Origin: Tubulanus polymorphus | Taxonomy: Eukaryota > Nemertea > Palaeonemertea > Tubulaniformes > Tubulanidae | Assembly (NCBI RefSeq): GCF_964204645.1 | Contig: NC_134034.1 | Span: 12,715,962 to 12,779,961, forward strand | DNA length: 64,000 bases | Direction of reading: 5' to 3' | Shown: positions 12,062-23,900 of the stretch, one piece after another | How the letters are laid out: every line of letters begins with the position of its first letter | How positions within the stretch are numbered: position 1 is the stretch's first letter | Made by a program: the position numbers and the translations under genes | The notes under the pieces: model-generated | Database searches by the model: none | The model's input: the letters and a program-made list of their open reading frames with translations, nothing else | Told to the model about the DNA's origin: nothing

Positions 12062-12492
12062 ATGAGTTTAAAACTGTTTCTATCGTTTCTGATGACGTTG
12101 TTGATGATTTTTTCCCACTTCGTGTTCTATGTGGAATGCGGTAAGAAGGGCCAGGGGGCGCTACTCGCAAAAAAAAAATCACATTTCATAAATGATTAAT
12201 TATAACCGTTTGAGGACGAAAAAAAAATTCACAATAATCTTCTGCGTAAAAAATTGAATTTTGCATATCATAAAATGGTGACTTCTAAGCGGAATCCCCA
12301 ACTTTTGAACCAGCGACGCCGGTGGTTGGTTTCGGCCGCAATATCATCTTCGCAAAAAATTCAAAATTCAGAATAAATTCAACCGTTTTAATTACTGAAC
12401 TAAGGAAATTAATTTCAGGTGAAGTGACACAACTACCGCCTCTACCCACGGCACCGCCTTTACCCCCAGGAATAGAGGATACGCGTCGTTAA
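12062..12492 (+). CDS. Small secreted peptide precursor 2 (50 aa), paralogue of precursor 1
   Basis: Coding exons 12062-12140 and 12419-12492 join in phase. The signal peptide (MSLKLFLSFLMTLLMIFSHF...YVEC) differs from copy 1 at three residues and lacks the last SA. The 24-residue tail (GEVTQLPPLPTAPPLPPG, then IEDTRR) is Pro/Leu-rich and has no KR site, unlike copy 1. A non-coding first exon ending 11050 and a 3' UTR exon from 12586 with AATAAA at 12683 match the other copy. Intron sequence beside the exons is also conserved. The contrast between conserved signal/introns/UTR and changed tail points to fast evolution of the secreted part. Function unknown. Confidence 0.65.
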
Positions 12493-12585
12493 TCAACGTG
12501 AGTGAGCCCGGTATACCCGCACACGTGAACGCGTTGAAATCTATCCGAAGGTTTCCTATTCTAAAAATGTGTCTCATTATTTCAG

Positions 12586-12700
12586 GTCCCGTGTCGTACC
12601 CCCTATCTCCGCGGGCGAGAATTCTGACTGTATTTTTTTGAACAACTTGGCGACCGATTCTAGATCATTTGAATTATGAGTAAATAAATTCACGACAAGT
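12586..12700 (+). terminator. 3' UTR exon and polyadenylation signal, peptide gene 2
   Basis: Follows a TTTCAG acceptor and shares TCTCCGCGGGCGAGA with copy 1. AATAAA is at 12683-12688. Confidence 0.6.
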
Positions 12701-14261
12701 CAGATAAAAACGTCTTAGAATTAAAGATCATTCTGAAACTGTAGTGATTGGGTAGCAGGTAGCTGGCAAGTCTTTTATATTTGGAGGATGCTTTGATAAA
12801 ATAAAGCACTAAAATGTTGACGACACAATATTAGCCCGCTATAGCGATCTCTCGACCGTCCAGTGCTGCCTCTATGTATAACGATAGCGGGAAGAACGCG
12901 AACTAAAAAAATACTCGCTTGCCAAAGTCTGGAAAACGGCTGCAGTGGACAAACTATTTACCGATTTGCGGGCGGGCCGGGTCCGGATTCCGAGAAAATT
13001 CTCAGGTCTCTAGAACATCACTGAAACTTCTCAGTCGGAAATCTTTCCATGAAAGAATTATCTATAAAACAGTAGATTTGTATCGGTGCATTTTAATTAG
13101 GGAGAGAGCGACAGGTGGTTGTATTGATGTACACTATATTGACTTGTACTCTAGTCTATGTACATCGATGTACACTCTATTGACTTTCAGATAACACGCA
13201 AGTCAAAGAACTTTCCAGCACCTTATGTCAAAAGAGCATCGGCATATCAGGGCCTTAACAACATTTTTCGAAGAAGTGGCTAATATAGCTTAACAAAATT
13301 CAACAAGTAATTAGACAAGTAGTACTATATAGGTTGTTAACTATTTATTTGACGCACGAGCTTTCGCTACTAATGTTTAGAAGCTTCATTCAGTACTACT
13401 CGTCTCGTTAGTACTTATTTTAAACCTGGTTAACACGGCTACTCTACGAATATTCAACAACAAGTAGCTAGGATCTGCTTTTTTTAGAACCGTTTTTTTT
13501 CAAATCCCTCTTGAAAATTCTTCACCAAAACAACAAAATCGTGATATTTGAATGGATTTTTCAATGTATTCAATGTATTTCCATTATTCTAAACAGATTT
13601 TAACGAATGAAATCATTTGGTCCCACGTGACACGTTTAACAGAACAGAACGAAACAAAAATTCGATTTTCAGGCAACCGACAGAGAAATATATTCAAATT
13701 TAATCCCCATAATTTCCTTCATGCATATTCATGATATGTTAATGACACATAAACATTATAATTCCGATATAACATTACTATACCACCCGTGCCGCGTGCC
13801 CCCTTCTAACCAGTCCAACCCACCTCAATAGATAACATTCCCTGGAAAGAGTTTAAGATGACATGAAAAGACAAGAAGACACGGATTGGAAGACATCGAT
13901 CAAGAGAAACGTGCTTTTCATACTTATAATAGTTGGAATCAAACTTAACAACATTTTTTGTAAGATCAAAAAAAAAATTTGCTTACATCGCATTCAATAT
14001 TCGTACATTGGATCCGAATTTTCATAACATTTGGCACCAAGTATTTCAACTGTACAAATCAATAACAAATTTACAAATATTTTATACACATCAATTTTCA
14101 CACATCACCGGATAAAAAATAATTAATACAGCATACAAATATTACATATTCACTTCCCCATTTTTTTTGCAGGACCTATTTTCCTAAATCGAATTTTCCT
14201 CAATTTCTAAATTTTCATTACTAATGTCTTCACACACAAACACATAATGGATGACCTCTTC

Positions 14262-14400
14262 CAGGGTCCGATCTAAGGAATGAAAGCCACTTGCCCGGGG
14301 GCAAGCATATCTGAAATTTAACTTGCTCCCTCAAAAAAATAATTGCCCTACACCGGCAGTGCGATTGGTGGCACAATTCACCGTTGTATCGAGTGGGATA
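14262..14400. mobile_element. CAGGGT-ended interspersed element, partial
   Basis: Starts CAGGGTCCGATCTAAGG and shares GCCCGGGGGCAAGCATATCT and GTGCGATTGGTGGCAC with its neighbour at 14420. The right end is lost. Confidence 0.5.
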
Positions 14401-14419
14401 AATTCAAATCAGTCTGTCT

Positions 14420-14678
14420 CAGGGTCCGGATCTAAGGAATGAAAGCCACTGGCCCGGGGGCAAGCATATCTGAAATCTCGCTTGCCCCCTTCCAAAAACT
14501 ACTTGCCCTACACAGGCAGTCCGATTGGTGGCACTATCATTCATTATATCGAGTGGGAAAAAAGTTTTCTGACATTGAATTTCACTAGCCCGGGGGACAA
14601 GTGATAATGATAACCTACTAGCCCTGATGAGAATATACTTGTCCCTGGCAATCGGACAAGTGTTTAGATCGCACCCTG
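14420..14678. mobile_element. CAGGGT-ended element, complete copy
   Basis: 259 bp from CAGGGTCCGGATCTAAGG to TTAGATCGCACCCTG, giving short terminal inverted repeats. CAGGG/CCCTG ends resemble non-autonomous hAT elements, but I do not see a convincing 8-bp target duplication. Confidence 0.55.
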
Positions 14679-14885
14679 CCTTCACGCAGATGACACATTT
14701 ATGGATGACCCTTATTCGGGACAACTCTTCTAGCAGATGAAATTAATAAATGCAATGGACCCGTCCACTATCACCCTATGACATCATAATCAATACGCTT
14801 TCGTCTACTATTCACAATCTAATGACGTCATTGGGGGATTTTCGGAAGCGTCCATGTTTTCCTAAAAAGCCGACGATTACGAACA

Positions 14886-14891
14886 TTTATT
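14886..14891 (-). terminator. Polyadenylation signal of the AKAP9-like gene
   Basis: AATAAA on the minus strand, about 55 bp after the stop codon at 14945. It supports 14945 as the true end of the gene. Confidence 0.6.
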
Positions 14892-14944
14892 CAGCACAGC
14901 TTAATTGAAAGATATTTGTGAGAAATTGAGCGGAATGTTTCTCA

Positions 14945-17900
14945 TCAATATGACGTGTTGTAATATTGAGAACTATTCGGTCGTCTGCGTCGCCTCCAGC
15001 GTAGAACGTTAGACGACGCTACGGTGCTCGCGCTCCAAGTTCGATCCAACTGATTACGCAGTTTACTGATAACCCGCTGATGTCGGTGCTCGTAGTCTTC
15101 ACGTTTCTCCTGTAGGTGGCGCACGCGGGTCGAATCAACGTCAACGCTGAGCGAGGAATCGGAGAGACGATCAGACGTTAGATTCGGCGCCGAACTGACG
15201 CGCGACACCTCGGCTCCTAGCGACGACGGTATTGCGGCAACGGACGACAGTCTCCCGGCGACCTGATCTCTCTCTTCGACCAATCGTTCGTCTTTATCGC
15301 GCAGACGATTCTCGATGGAATTCAACTCGTTTTGTAACATCTGTTTCTGTCTCATCAACTCGTATTCGAGATTCTCTTTCTCTCTCAGTAACGCCTCCAG
15401 TTTTTTCTGTTCGGCCATCATGATATCGAGCGCGGCGCGTTCGTTCAACAGCTCCACGGTTAACAGTTCGTTCTCGTGTAATTTCTCGCTGACCGACTCT
15501 TTCTCGCGACGTAAACTCTCCTCCAACACGAACTTCTCGCCGATCAGATCGGTCAGTTTCGCGTCCTTCTCTTTCTCCGTCTGCAACTGGCGATGCAGGA
15601 AATCTCGCTGATTCTGCAACATCGCCATCTGGTGCGCGAATATCTGCTGCACCTCCGACGTGACGACGTCGCTCGAGTTTAAACGCGTCTGCAACCGTTT
15701 CACGGTCGCCTCCTGGTCTTTCAAACGACAAAACAAATCCTCTTTCTCCAGAACTAACGACGTATTACTCTCCTCGAGAATCAGAATCTTATTCTTCATC
15801 GCGTAGTAATCGATCGGATAGTTCGTCGTCGCGGTAACCGATGATATATCCGATGACGCAGCAGCTGACGACGCGGTTGACCTGTTCGACCCGGCGGCGG
15901 TCGACGACCTGTTTTGCCGATGTAACACATCACGCAGTATTGTGCTCTCGCGACTGTAAACGTCTCTCGTCTCTTGTAACGTATCTCGTAATTTCGACAG
16001 TTCGTGCAGGAATCGAGAATTCGGAAGCGAATCGTCCGATTCCGATAGAGGTCGTCCGTTGCCCGTTTCGTCGCTAGATAACCGTCTAATTCCCGATAAG
16101 CCGGACGCGTTCCCGTCGGGCGACAGTTCGTTACTGTCTAAACTAGTATTTCTACTACGAGCAGACGTGTGTTTATTCGTCAGCGGAGTACTCTGCATCA
16201 ACGGACCGCCGCTCGACCTAGGTGGCGTCGTATCGTTACGACGACAGTCCGTCAGACTGTACGTACGCATCTTCGATTGTTGTCCGCCGCGAGGTGAGAG
16301 TAAACTCTGCGACCGTCGTGTCGCCGCGTCCTCCGCCGGCGTCTCGCTACGTTTCGTCAGTTCGTCGTTACGGTTGCGCAGACGATCGTTCTCGCGAGCG
16401 AACGTCGCCAGGTCGGTTTCTACGTCTCGTAATCTCGTCGTCAATCGCTCGTTTTCGCTACGCGCGTCGCGACAATTTTCCGCCAATCGTAATTTCTCGT
16501 CGCCGAGCGATTTCGTCGCGATTTTCAAACGCCCCGATTCTAACTCGGCGAGGTCTCGTTCGTCTTTCAGCCGTCGATTCTCCAACAGTAGATTCGACAT
16601 TTCCCGACGCAGACGCGAATCGCCGTTGTTGCCATCGACAACGACCGCGTTGTCGATCTCGTTTTGACGTTGTCTATAAGACGAGCATTGTTCGGTGAAA
16701 CGCGTCAGACTCGTCGATAGTTGATCAGGTGACCGAGTATCGAACCAATCAGACGTCTGCTCCGTAGATATATCGGTACACGCCGTGATAAAAGATGTCT
16801 CGCATTGTAGCGACCCTTCACATTGTAACGACCCTTCACATTGAACCGCATGATTACTTTGTACCGTCTCCTCGACTACTGAAGAGCGATTACTGTTTCC
16901 CTGCTGCGAGTCCGGTTGTGAGTCCCGCCGAGCGTCCGCACCCGCGCTTGTTAACATATCCACTTGAACCCAGGTTTGCGTCATTTCAGGAATTTGTAAA
17001 CCGACGTCTTTTTTCGAATCATTCACAATATTCGGCGCCGACTGCGGATTAACGGCCGCCGCGCTCTCCGACGGGATACTCTCTCCCTGGATCGAGTTCA
17101 AGTCTAAAGCATCGCCCCCTGGTGGTGCTACCTCGCAATCGCCGGCATCCATCGAATAAACGTCGTCGACGTCGGTAAAGAATTCTCCGTCGATGAACAA
17201 CATATCGCTCTCCGATATTAACCCTTCACCTCCTAGTTCAACACCGACCGTATCCATAGCAGCATCGCCGCCGTCATTCTCTACATTGTTATCGTCGTCG
17301 GGGCGATCGCTAATCAGTTCCGAATATCGGTTCGGTTTTTCCTCAATTTCTTCGCTCGCTTCGGGCGTATAACCGCCGGTAGCGCCACCTATCATCACAG
17401 CCTCGTAACCGATCTGCGATTCCAGCACAGGTTTTAAATTCGCGATTTCTCGTTGCAGTTTTTCTATTTTCGCGTTCAGTTCCTCGTTATCGTCAAACAG
17501 TCGCTGACATTGCGACCTCAATCCGTCCAACTCTAACAAATCGATATTCTGCTGTTTTATCTTATTTTCCAGACGCTCCGTTTTTTCGATCAGATCGATA
17601 TTTTCGACGCGTATCGATTCTAAATCGCGACGCGACCGTCGATATTTCGTCCGCAGATCGTCTTCGTTCGTCGTCGCGTCTTCGTCGTCGTCAGCCAAAT
17701 TCGGGCGATCGCGTTGTTTTCGAAGTTCGTCTCGTTCGCGCGTCGTCTGCTGATGTTCTCGTTGCAGACGTTTGAAATCGTCGATCAAATTCTCTTGAAA
17801 CGTTCGCTGCAGTCGTCTTCCTCCTCCTTCTCCTCCCCCTCCATCTCCTCCTTCTTCAATTTGTTTCTTCAGTTTTCGATTCTCGTCTCGAAGTTTAACA

Positions 17901-20900
17901 ATCGCGTCTTTAAGTTGATCGGTTTCCGACGACGGCGAATTCTCTTTTATGAACCCGCTCTTACCGTCGGCGGCGGCGTGTAAACTACTAGCGACCTCTG
18001 GTGAGATTTCGCGGATGTATTCGCCCTCGGTCGACGACGACGGCGGCGGCGGCAACACCAGTTTCAAATCTTTGAAATTCGTCGGTAACGAAGCCGACCG
18101 TTTTTTAAAGTTTTCCGTTCGGTCGTCGGCGAGCGTTTCGTTCTCGATCGCGTGCGCCAATTCTTGAGCTAAATTTAACGCTTCGACGTTTTTATCGACG
18201 ACGAAAATATCGTCTTCATCATCATCATCATCATTCGCTTCCTCCTCCACCTCTTCCTCGGGTGAGAACTGACTCTTTTTCTCGTCGACGAGTTTCAACA
18301 ATCGCGGTAAATTTCTTTCGTCGTCTGCTTCGAAACTACCAGCGACGTTCGTCGACGGCGTCTGCCGCTTCTCGGGAGAGAGTTGTAAAGTTTGAAACAC
18401 TTCGTACAGCCGATCGATCAACGCCGATATTCCCGTCGTCTCGTCGCGACGAGATTCCATTTCATCGATCAACGACATCAACTGTTTCAAAGCTTTTTCG
18501 TTATTCTTTTCGCTCGCCAGTAAAAGTTCCTGGTGGTCTTCGATCTGTTTGAAACAATGCCCGACTTGAGCGAGGAGGTCGTCTCTAGCTTCCGTAAGAC
18601 TCTGAAATTGTGTAAAAAACATGAATTTGAATCATTCAAAATGAATTTCAAGTTGAAGGATCACCAAATTTCTAATTTGATCTTGTAGTCTATATTTACC
18701 TGATTATCAGTTTGAAGTTTCATGATCAATTTCTCGGTGTCGATGTCACATTCAAAGTCAGTCTGATGCAGTATATCCTGGAAAATAGACGAAGTATTCA
18801 GTGTTTTATTGCAGCATAACCAAAGTCAATTGAGACAGTGTATGGAGGACCAAAAATCTTCAACATTTTACAACGAAAATTAGGCTTAAAGAATTGATAC
18901 CTTGTTTCTCATTTCGGTCAGCCGCCTATCTACCCTGTACATTACTTCATTTATTTATTACAAACGCATTAGAGGATGGGGGGAGGGGTCAGTGCAATTG
19001 CGTACTGTAATGCTGTAATGTATATGAAGAAATGGCCGATTTTGTGTACAGAGGGGGAGGGGGGTTGAAAAATTAAAATTTTATGCGTACGTAATTAATG
19101 AACTATCCCTCATAGAAATGAACTGATCGCAAATTTTGATGCAGTTTTAAAAAGTGACCCGGAGGATCAGGAGAAACAAGGTATCATTTTTAACCCTAGT
19201 TTCGGTTGAAATGCTTTCTGCCATTCATCTTCAGTAGTTCATTGTTTAAATCGTATTTCACATAAATCTCTGGAGATGTAATTAATCCGATTTACCGATT
19301 AATTTCATCGATGATCGTAGACGTCTATAATTAGTCCTACCTGAGCGTAACATTTCCGAACTTTCTCCAAATCGTCCTCGTGCTTGTACTGCAAATGTAG
19401 ACGAGCTTTCTGCAATTCGACGATGAATTTTTTCTCCATGTTCTGTTTTTCCGATTTCAGTTTTTGCTCCTGAAATACTTCCATTTCTTTCTGATAGTTT
19501 TCGAGTTGTTGTTTCAACTCGAATTCGACGTCGTTGCGAACGCGACTCATCTCCAGTTCGAACCGTTCTCGTAGATTGTATTCTTGCATTTTCAAGTCGT
19601 CCTCGTGTCGCGAAATCTGTTTTTCCAATCGGGTGATCTTCTCTCGCGACGCCTCATCGATTTCGTGCTGATTTCCCGACATGTTCGGACTCGTCGTTAG
19701 CAATTCAAAACTTCCGATAGAAGCGTCGCCATCAGATCCGCTTTTCTGCAGAACCTCCTCGCATTTTCCGACCTCTTCAGAAACTTCATTCTTCGCCCGT
19801 TTATTCGGCGCGTCGGTTTTCAACCGATTCAACTCATCCGCTAATATCCCTTTCTCTTTACGAATCAACATTATTTCTTCGTCTCGCGCTGAAATCGCGT
19901 TCGATAAACCGTTCAGTTTAGCGTTCAGTTCGGTTACGATGCTCATGTATCGTTGAATTTCCTCCGAATATTCAGTTTTTAAATCTCGAACCGTTTCGGT
20001 CACCTGACTTATCGTCATCGATTCTTCCAGTTCATCTATAACCGTTTCAAATTTAGATTCGATTTCGTCGTTCTGTAACAAACACAAACAGGCTTCATTA
20101 ACAAAAATATTCAGAACTCGATTTCTGGCCTTTGCGAGGTATTTCCAATCGTAAAACTGGGACCAGTTGCTCAAAAGTTGGTTGAAGATAACCCATGGTT
20201 CCCACAGTTATATGAATTCAAAATTCCCAAGTTTTTCCCAATTTTCCTGTTCTGAGGGAACCATGATAACCGACAGATAAATACCAAAGTGACAATGAAC
20301 CTTGAATTAGCTTGGTCAACTCTAACCAACGTTTGACCAACTGCAGCCCCTGACCTTTTCCTGCCACAAAATTGTCCCGGTTTGGTGAGTTAACATCAAG
20401 GCTTAATGTAATCAGCCAGATGACTCAAATGTGGAACTTGGTATTCCCATATTTCTTCCTTAACCCTTTCAATGCGTCTACACCGCAGTGCAGTGTATAA
20501 ATCAGTGATGGATTTTGCTAGTACACCGCACTGCGGTGTATTGATGTAATTAGTATTTATCTCTCTTCGAAAAATGACAGCACTTGTCAGACATAGTGAA
20601 ATACTAGTAACTAGCCATACACTGCACCGCAGTGTAGACGCACTAAAGTGGTATTCTCGTTATTCAACACACTAGGGTGGAATTTTTCAAAATTTTCAGA
20701 TTATCTCTAGCACTATAGGGTATTAACGAGTCAGCACTGAAAGGGTTAAGAAGTAGAATAGATATATTATAATTACCTGTTTGAGACTATCGTCCAGTTT
20801 ATCCTGTAGTTCCGACGTTTCTTGTTCCAACGACTCCAGTTTCGTCGTGAACTCCGAAATCTGTTTATTCTGAGAATCGATCGTCGTGTGAAGTTGTTTA

Positions 20901-23900
20901 ATCAACTGTTCGTGATCGGACGTTTCTTTATCCTGCAGTTCGCTGGTTTTCACGATGTTATCCTGCATCGTTAACATCTCGTCGTCGCGCGTCTGTGATT
21001 CGATCTTCAGATTTTCCAACTCTTTCTCGTACTTCGCGCAGCACTCGTTCAGACGTTTCAACTCGACGTTTTTAACTTGTATTTCGTCGTCTAGAACGTG
21101 TACGACCAACTCGCTCTCCTCTCTCTGTCGACGTAGTTTCTCGTACGCTCTCGTGCGCTGTTCGACGTCTGCGGCGTGGCGTTCGCTCAACGTTTCTAAC
21201 AACGCGTTTATCTCGGTGATCGTCGCGTCCGACTCCTCTTTCTCGTTGGACAACTCCAGAATCAGCTCGGCCTTCGTTTCGTTCCAATCGGCGCGGAATT
21301 CGGACACTAGGTTACTATTCGTCGATTGCAGCGAGCTTACGATCTGTTTATGTTCGCTGCGCAGCACGTACAACTCGTCCGGTAATAAACTCGACTTTTC
21401 ACCGTTTTGTAAGTTGATAATTTCCTGCTCGTATTTCTGCAGAAGGCTCTGCATCTCGCGCAACTTGTCGTCTTTCTTCGCTCTCAACGATTCGTACTGG
21501 TCGCGATGTTCTTCGCGTTCTTTTTCGACTTCCGTTTTATGACGTAGTTTCATTTTCTCGACCTGCTCTTCCAATCGATGCATGTCGTCGTTTGCCGTTT
21601 TCTTTTCGTCGACGATCGCTTTAAACTTCGAATTAATCGCCTTCAAATCGTTTTCGTAATCGGAATTCAAATCTTCCAATTCATTCCTGGATTTCTCCAG
21701 GTCTTTTTTCAACGCCGTACTTTCATTTTTCAACGATTCGAAATCTTTTTCCAATCGATTTTTAATCTGTTTTTCATTCTTTATTTCCTCCGACAGTAGG
21801 AACCTCTCTTGTCCGAACTCTCGTTTCATCGAAGCTATCTGCTCCGTTAGTTCGTTAACGGTGTTTTTCAACGATTTTATTTCGTACTGGCTTTCGTATG
21901 TCAAATTATCGATTTCGCATTTCAAGTGTAAATTCGTCTCGTTCAGACTACTATTGCTGGACATCAGATCCGTCAGTTTCGCGTTCATCGATTCGATCTC
22001 GTCCACCTTCACTTCCAACTCCGCTTCGAAACTCGATTTCAACGTCTGCATGTCATCGGCAACTTGATTGAACAGTTCTTCTTTTTCGGAATCAAACTTC
22101 ACCTGTTTGTCTTTCAGCTCATTTTCCAACCGGACAATTTCACGATCTTTATCTACGAGCAATTCTTCTAGTCGCTTCAACTTAGAAGCCAACTTTTCAT
22201 CCTGTTCTGCTTCTTTTTCCTCCGCAATCGAGTCATCCATCTTTGAAACCAATTGTTCGTCTTGTTTCACCGGTTTTTCCTCTCGCTGTTTTTCCGGTCG
22301 TTTGAAGTCGCATTTCAACAAATCGAGATCATTTCTAAGAGTTTCGATAAGATCGTCTTTTTCTTTTAACTCGACGTGTAAAGCTTCGGCTTCTTTTTTC
22401 ATGCGTAGAATATACGCTTTTTTCTTCGTTAACTGTTTCTGTAAATCGGACGGTGATTTCGATTTATGTCCGTCTGCCGCGTCGGTCGTGTCGTCTACCG
22501 CCGATAGTTTATTCTCTAGTTCTCGTATTTGAGTCTCGAGTTTTTCGATTTTCGACTGACTTTCGACGTTCCATTGATCTCGATCCATCAACATCGCTTC
22601 GAATTCGCGTTCTAAAATCTGTAACTTATCGTCCGCTTCCTGTTTCTCTCTAAACGCTTCGTTCACCTGATCCTCGAGATCTTCTTGTTCTTTCAGTTTA
22701 CCCCTCAGACTATCGATCTCCGTTCGCAGGTCGTTTCGTTGCTTCGATATTTTCTGATTCTCAATGCGAACGGCCGCGAGATTCTGTTCTCGTTCGATCG
22801 CGAGGTCGTCTCGCTCGCATTCCAACTCGGCGACGTTCTGCTCCAACTCGGCGATCCGTCCGGTCATTTCCGCGCTCAACATTTCCTTATCTAAATCCAA
22901 CTGTCGTTCGAGATCGCGAATGATCGCTTCATTTTCGTAATTTATTCGCTCCCATTTTTCTTTCTCCGCCGCAAACGACGATAAAGTCGCGTCTCGATCC
23001 GACGTCAGTTGTTCGATGACCTCGCCGGAGAACGTTTTGTTTCGCGCTTCGAGACGATCGATTTCGCTCGACGCGATATTCAAACGATCTTCGTATAAAT
23101 CTTTTTCTTCGGTCACGTGTTGCAAACGTTCCATTAACCCTTTACTCTCCTGTTTCGACGCTTCTAGTTTTTCCTCGAGCGACTTCAACTCTTCGATCTC
23201 GCGATTGAGCAACGCGTTCTCCTCGACGAGGCGGTTGTTATCTCGTTTATAATCGGCCAATCTTTCTTTATCGGTTTCGAACGCTTTCATCTCTCGACAG
23301 AGCGACGTATTTTCGTCGTTTCTCTTCTCCGCCGCTTCCCGAAGCGACATCAACTCGTTAATCTGATCCTCGTTCAGTTTCCGCATATTTTCCAACTCCT
23401 GCTCCGCGAACAGCAAACTCTTCATCATCTCCTCGACCGTCGATTGCCGTTTTTCGATGTTACTTTTCGCCGACGCCAAATCGTCTTTGTAACTGTCGAG
23501 TTCGTTTTCGTAAAATTCGATTTCGTCCTGTAAAGCTTCGACGGCCTGCTCGCGTTCAGCTCTTAGCGACGCCACGCGCGTTTTCAACTCCATCTCCAAC
23601 TCGCACGTATCTTCTTCGTACTTCGTCTTCAATTCGTTGAGTCGTCGCCTGGAAACCTCCTCGATGACGTCTGCTACGAGCATTTCGGTAATGTTTTCGA
23701 CGATCAGAACGTTACATTTACGACACAATTCTCGTTCGCCTCGTTCGACCTCGCGTGGATTAGAAACTATAATCCGTTCTCTCGTCGATTTTACATCGAG
23801 TTCAGTTCGATCGATATCTAGCTGTTGAACGATGCAACTCGCATTTTCATCAGCTACATCAATTTTAGCATCTATTTCCTGTAGTTCATGATGTTTAACG

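Larger units (their letters stand above)
12701..14868. other. Intergenic stretch, no gene seen
   Basis: Contains a remnant (about 12840-12930) of the inverted element seen at 62850, a weak internal repeat of ATTGATGTACACTA near 13120-13180, and two CAGGGT-ended elements (14262 and 14420). The small ORFs have no coding character. Confidence 0.5.

Noticed and set aside
15294-15731. 145-aa and other long ORFs in alternative frames of the AKAP9-like exons (also at 16059, 20955, 22068, 24075, 28935)
   Set aside because: They shadow the long coiled-coil frame, whose biased codon use leaves other frames open. They lack family resemblance and splice support.
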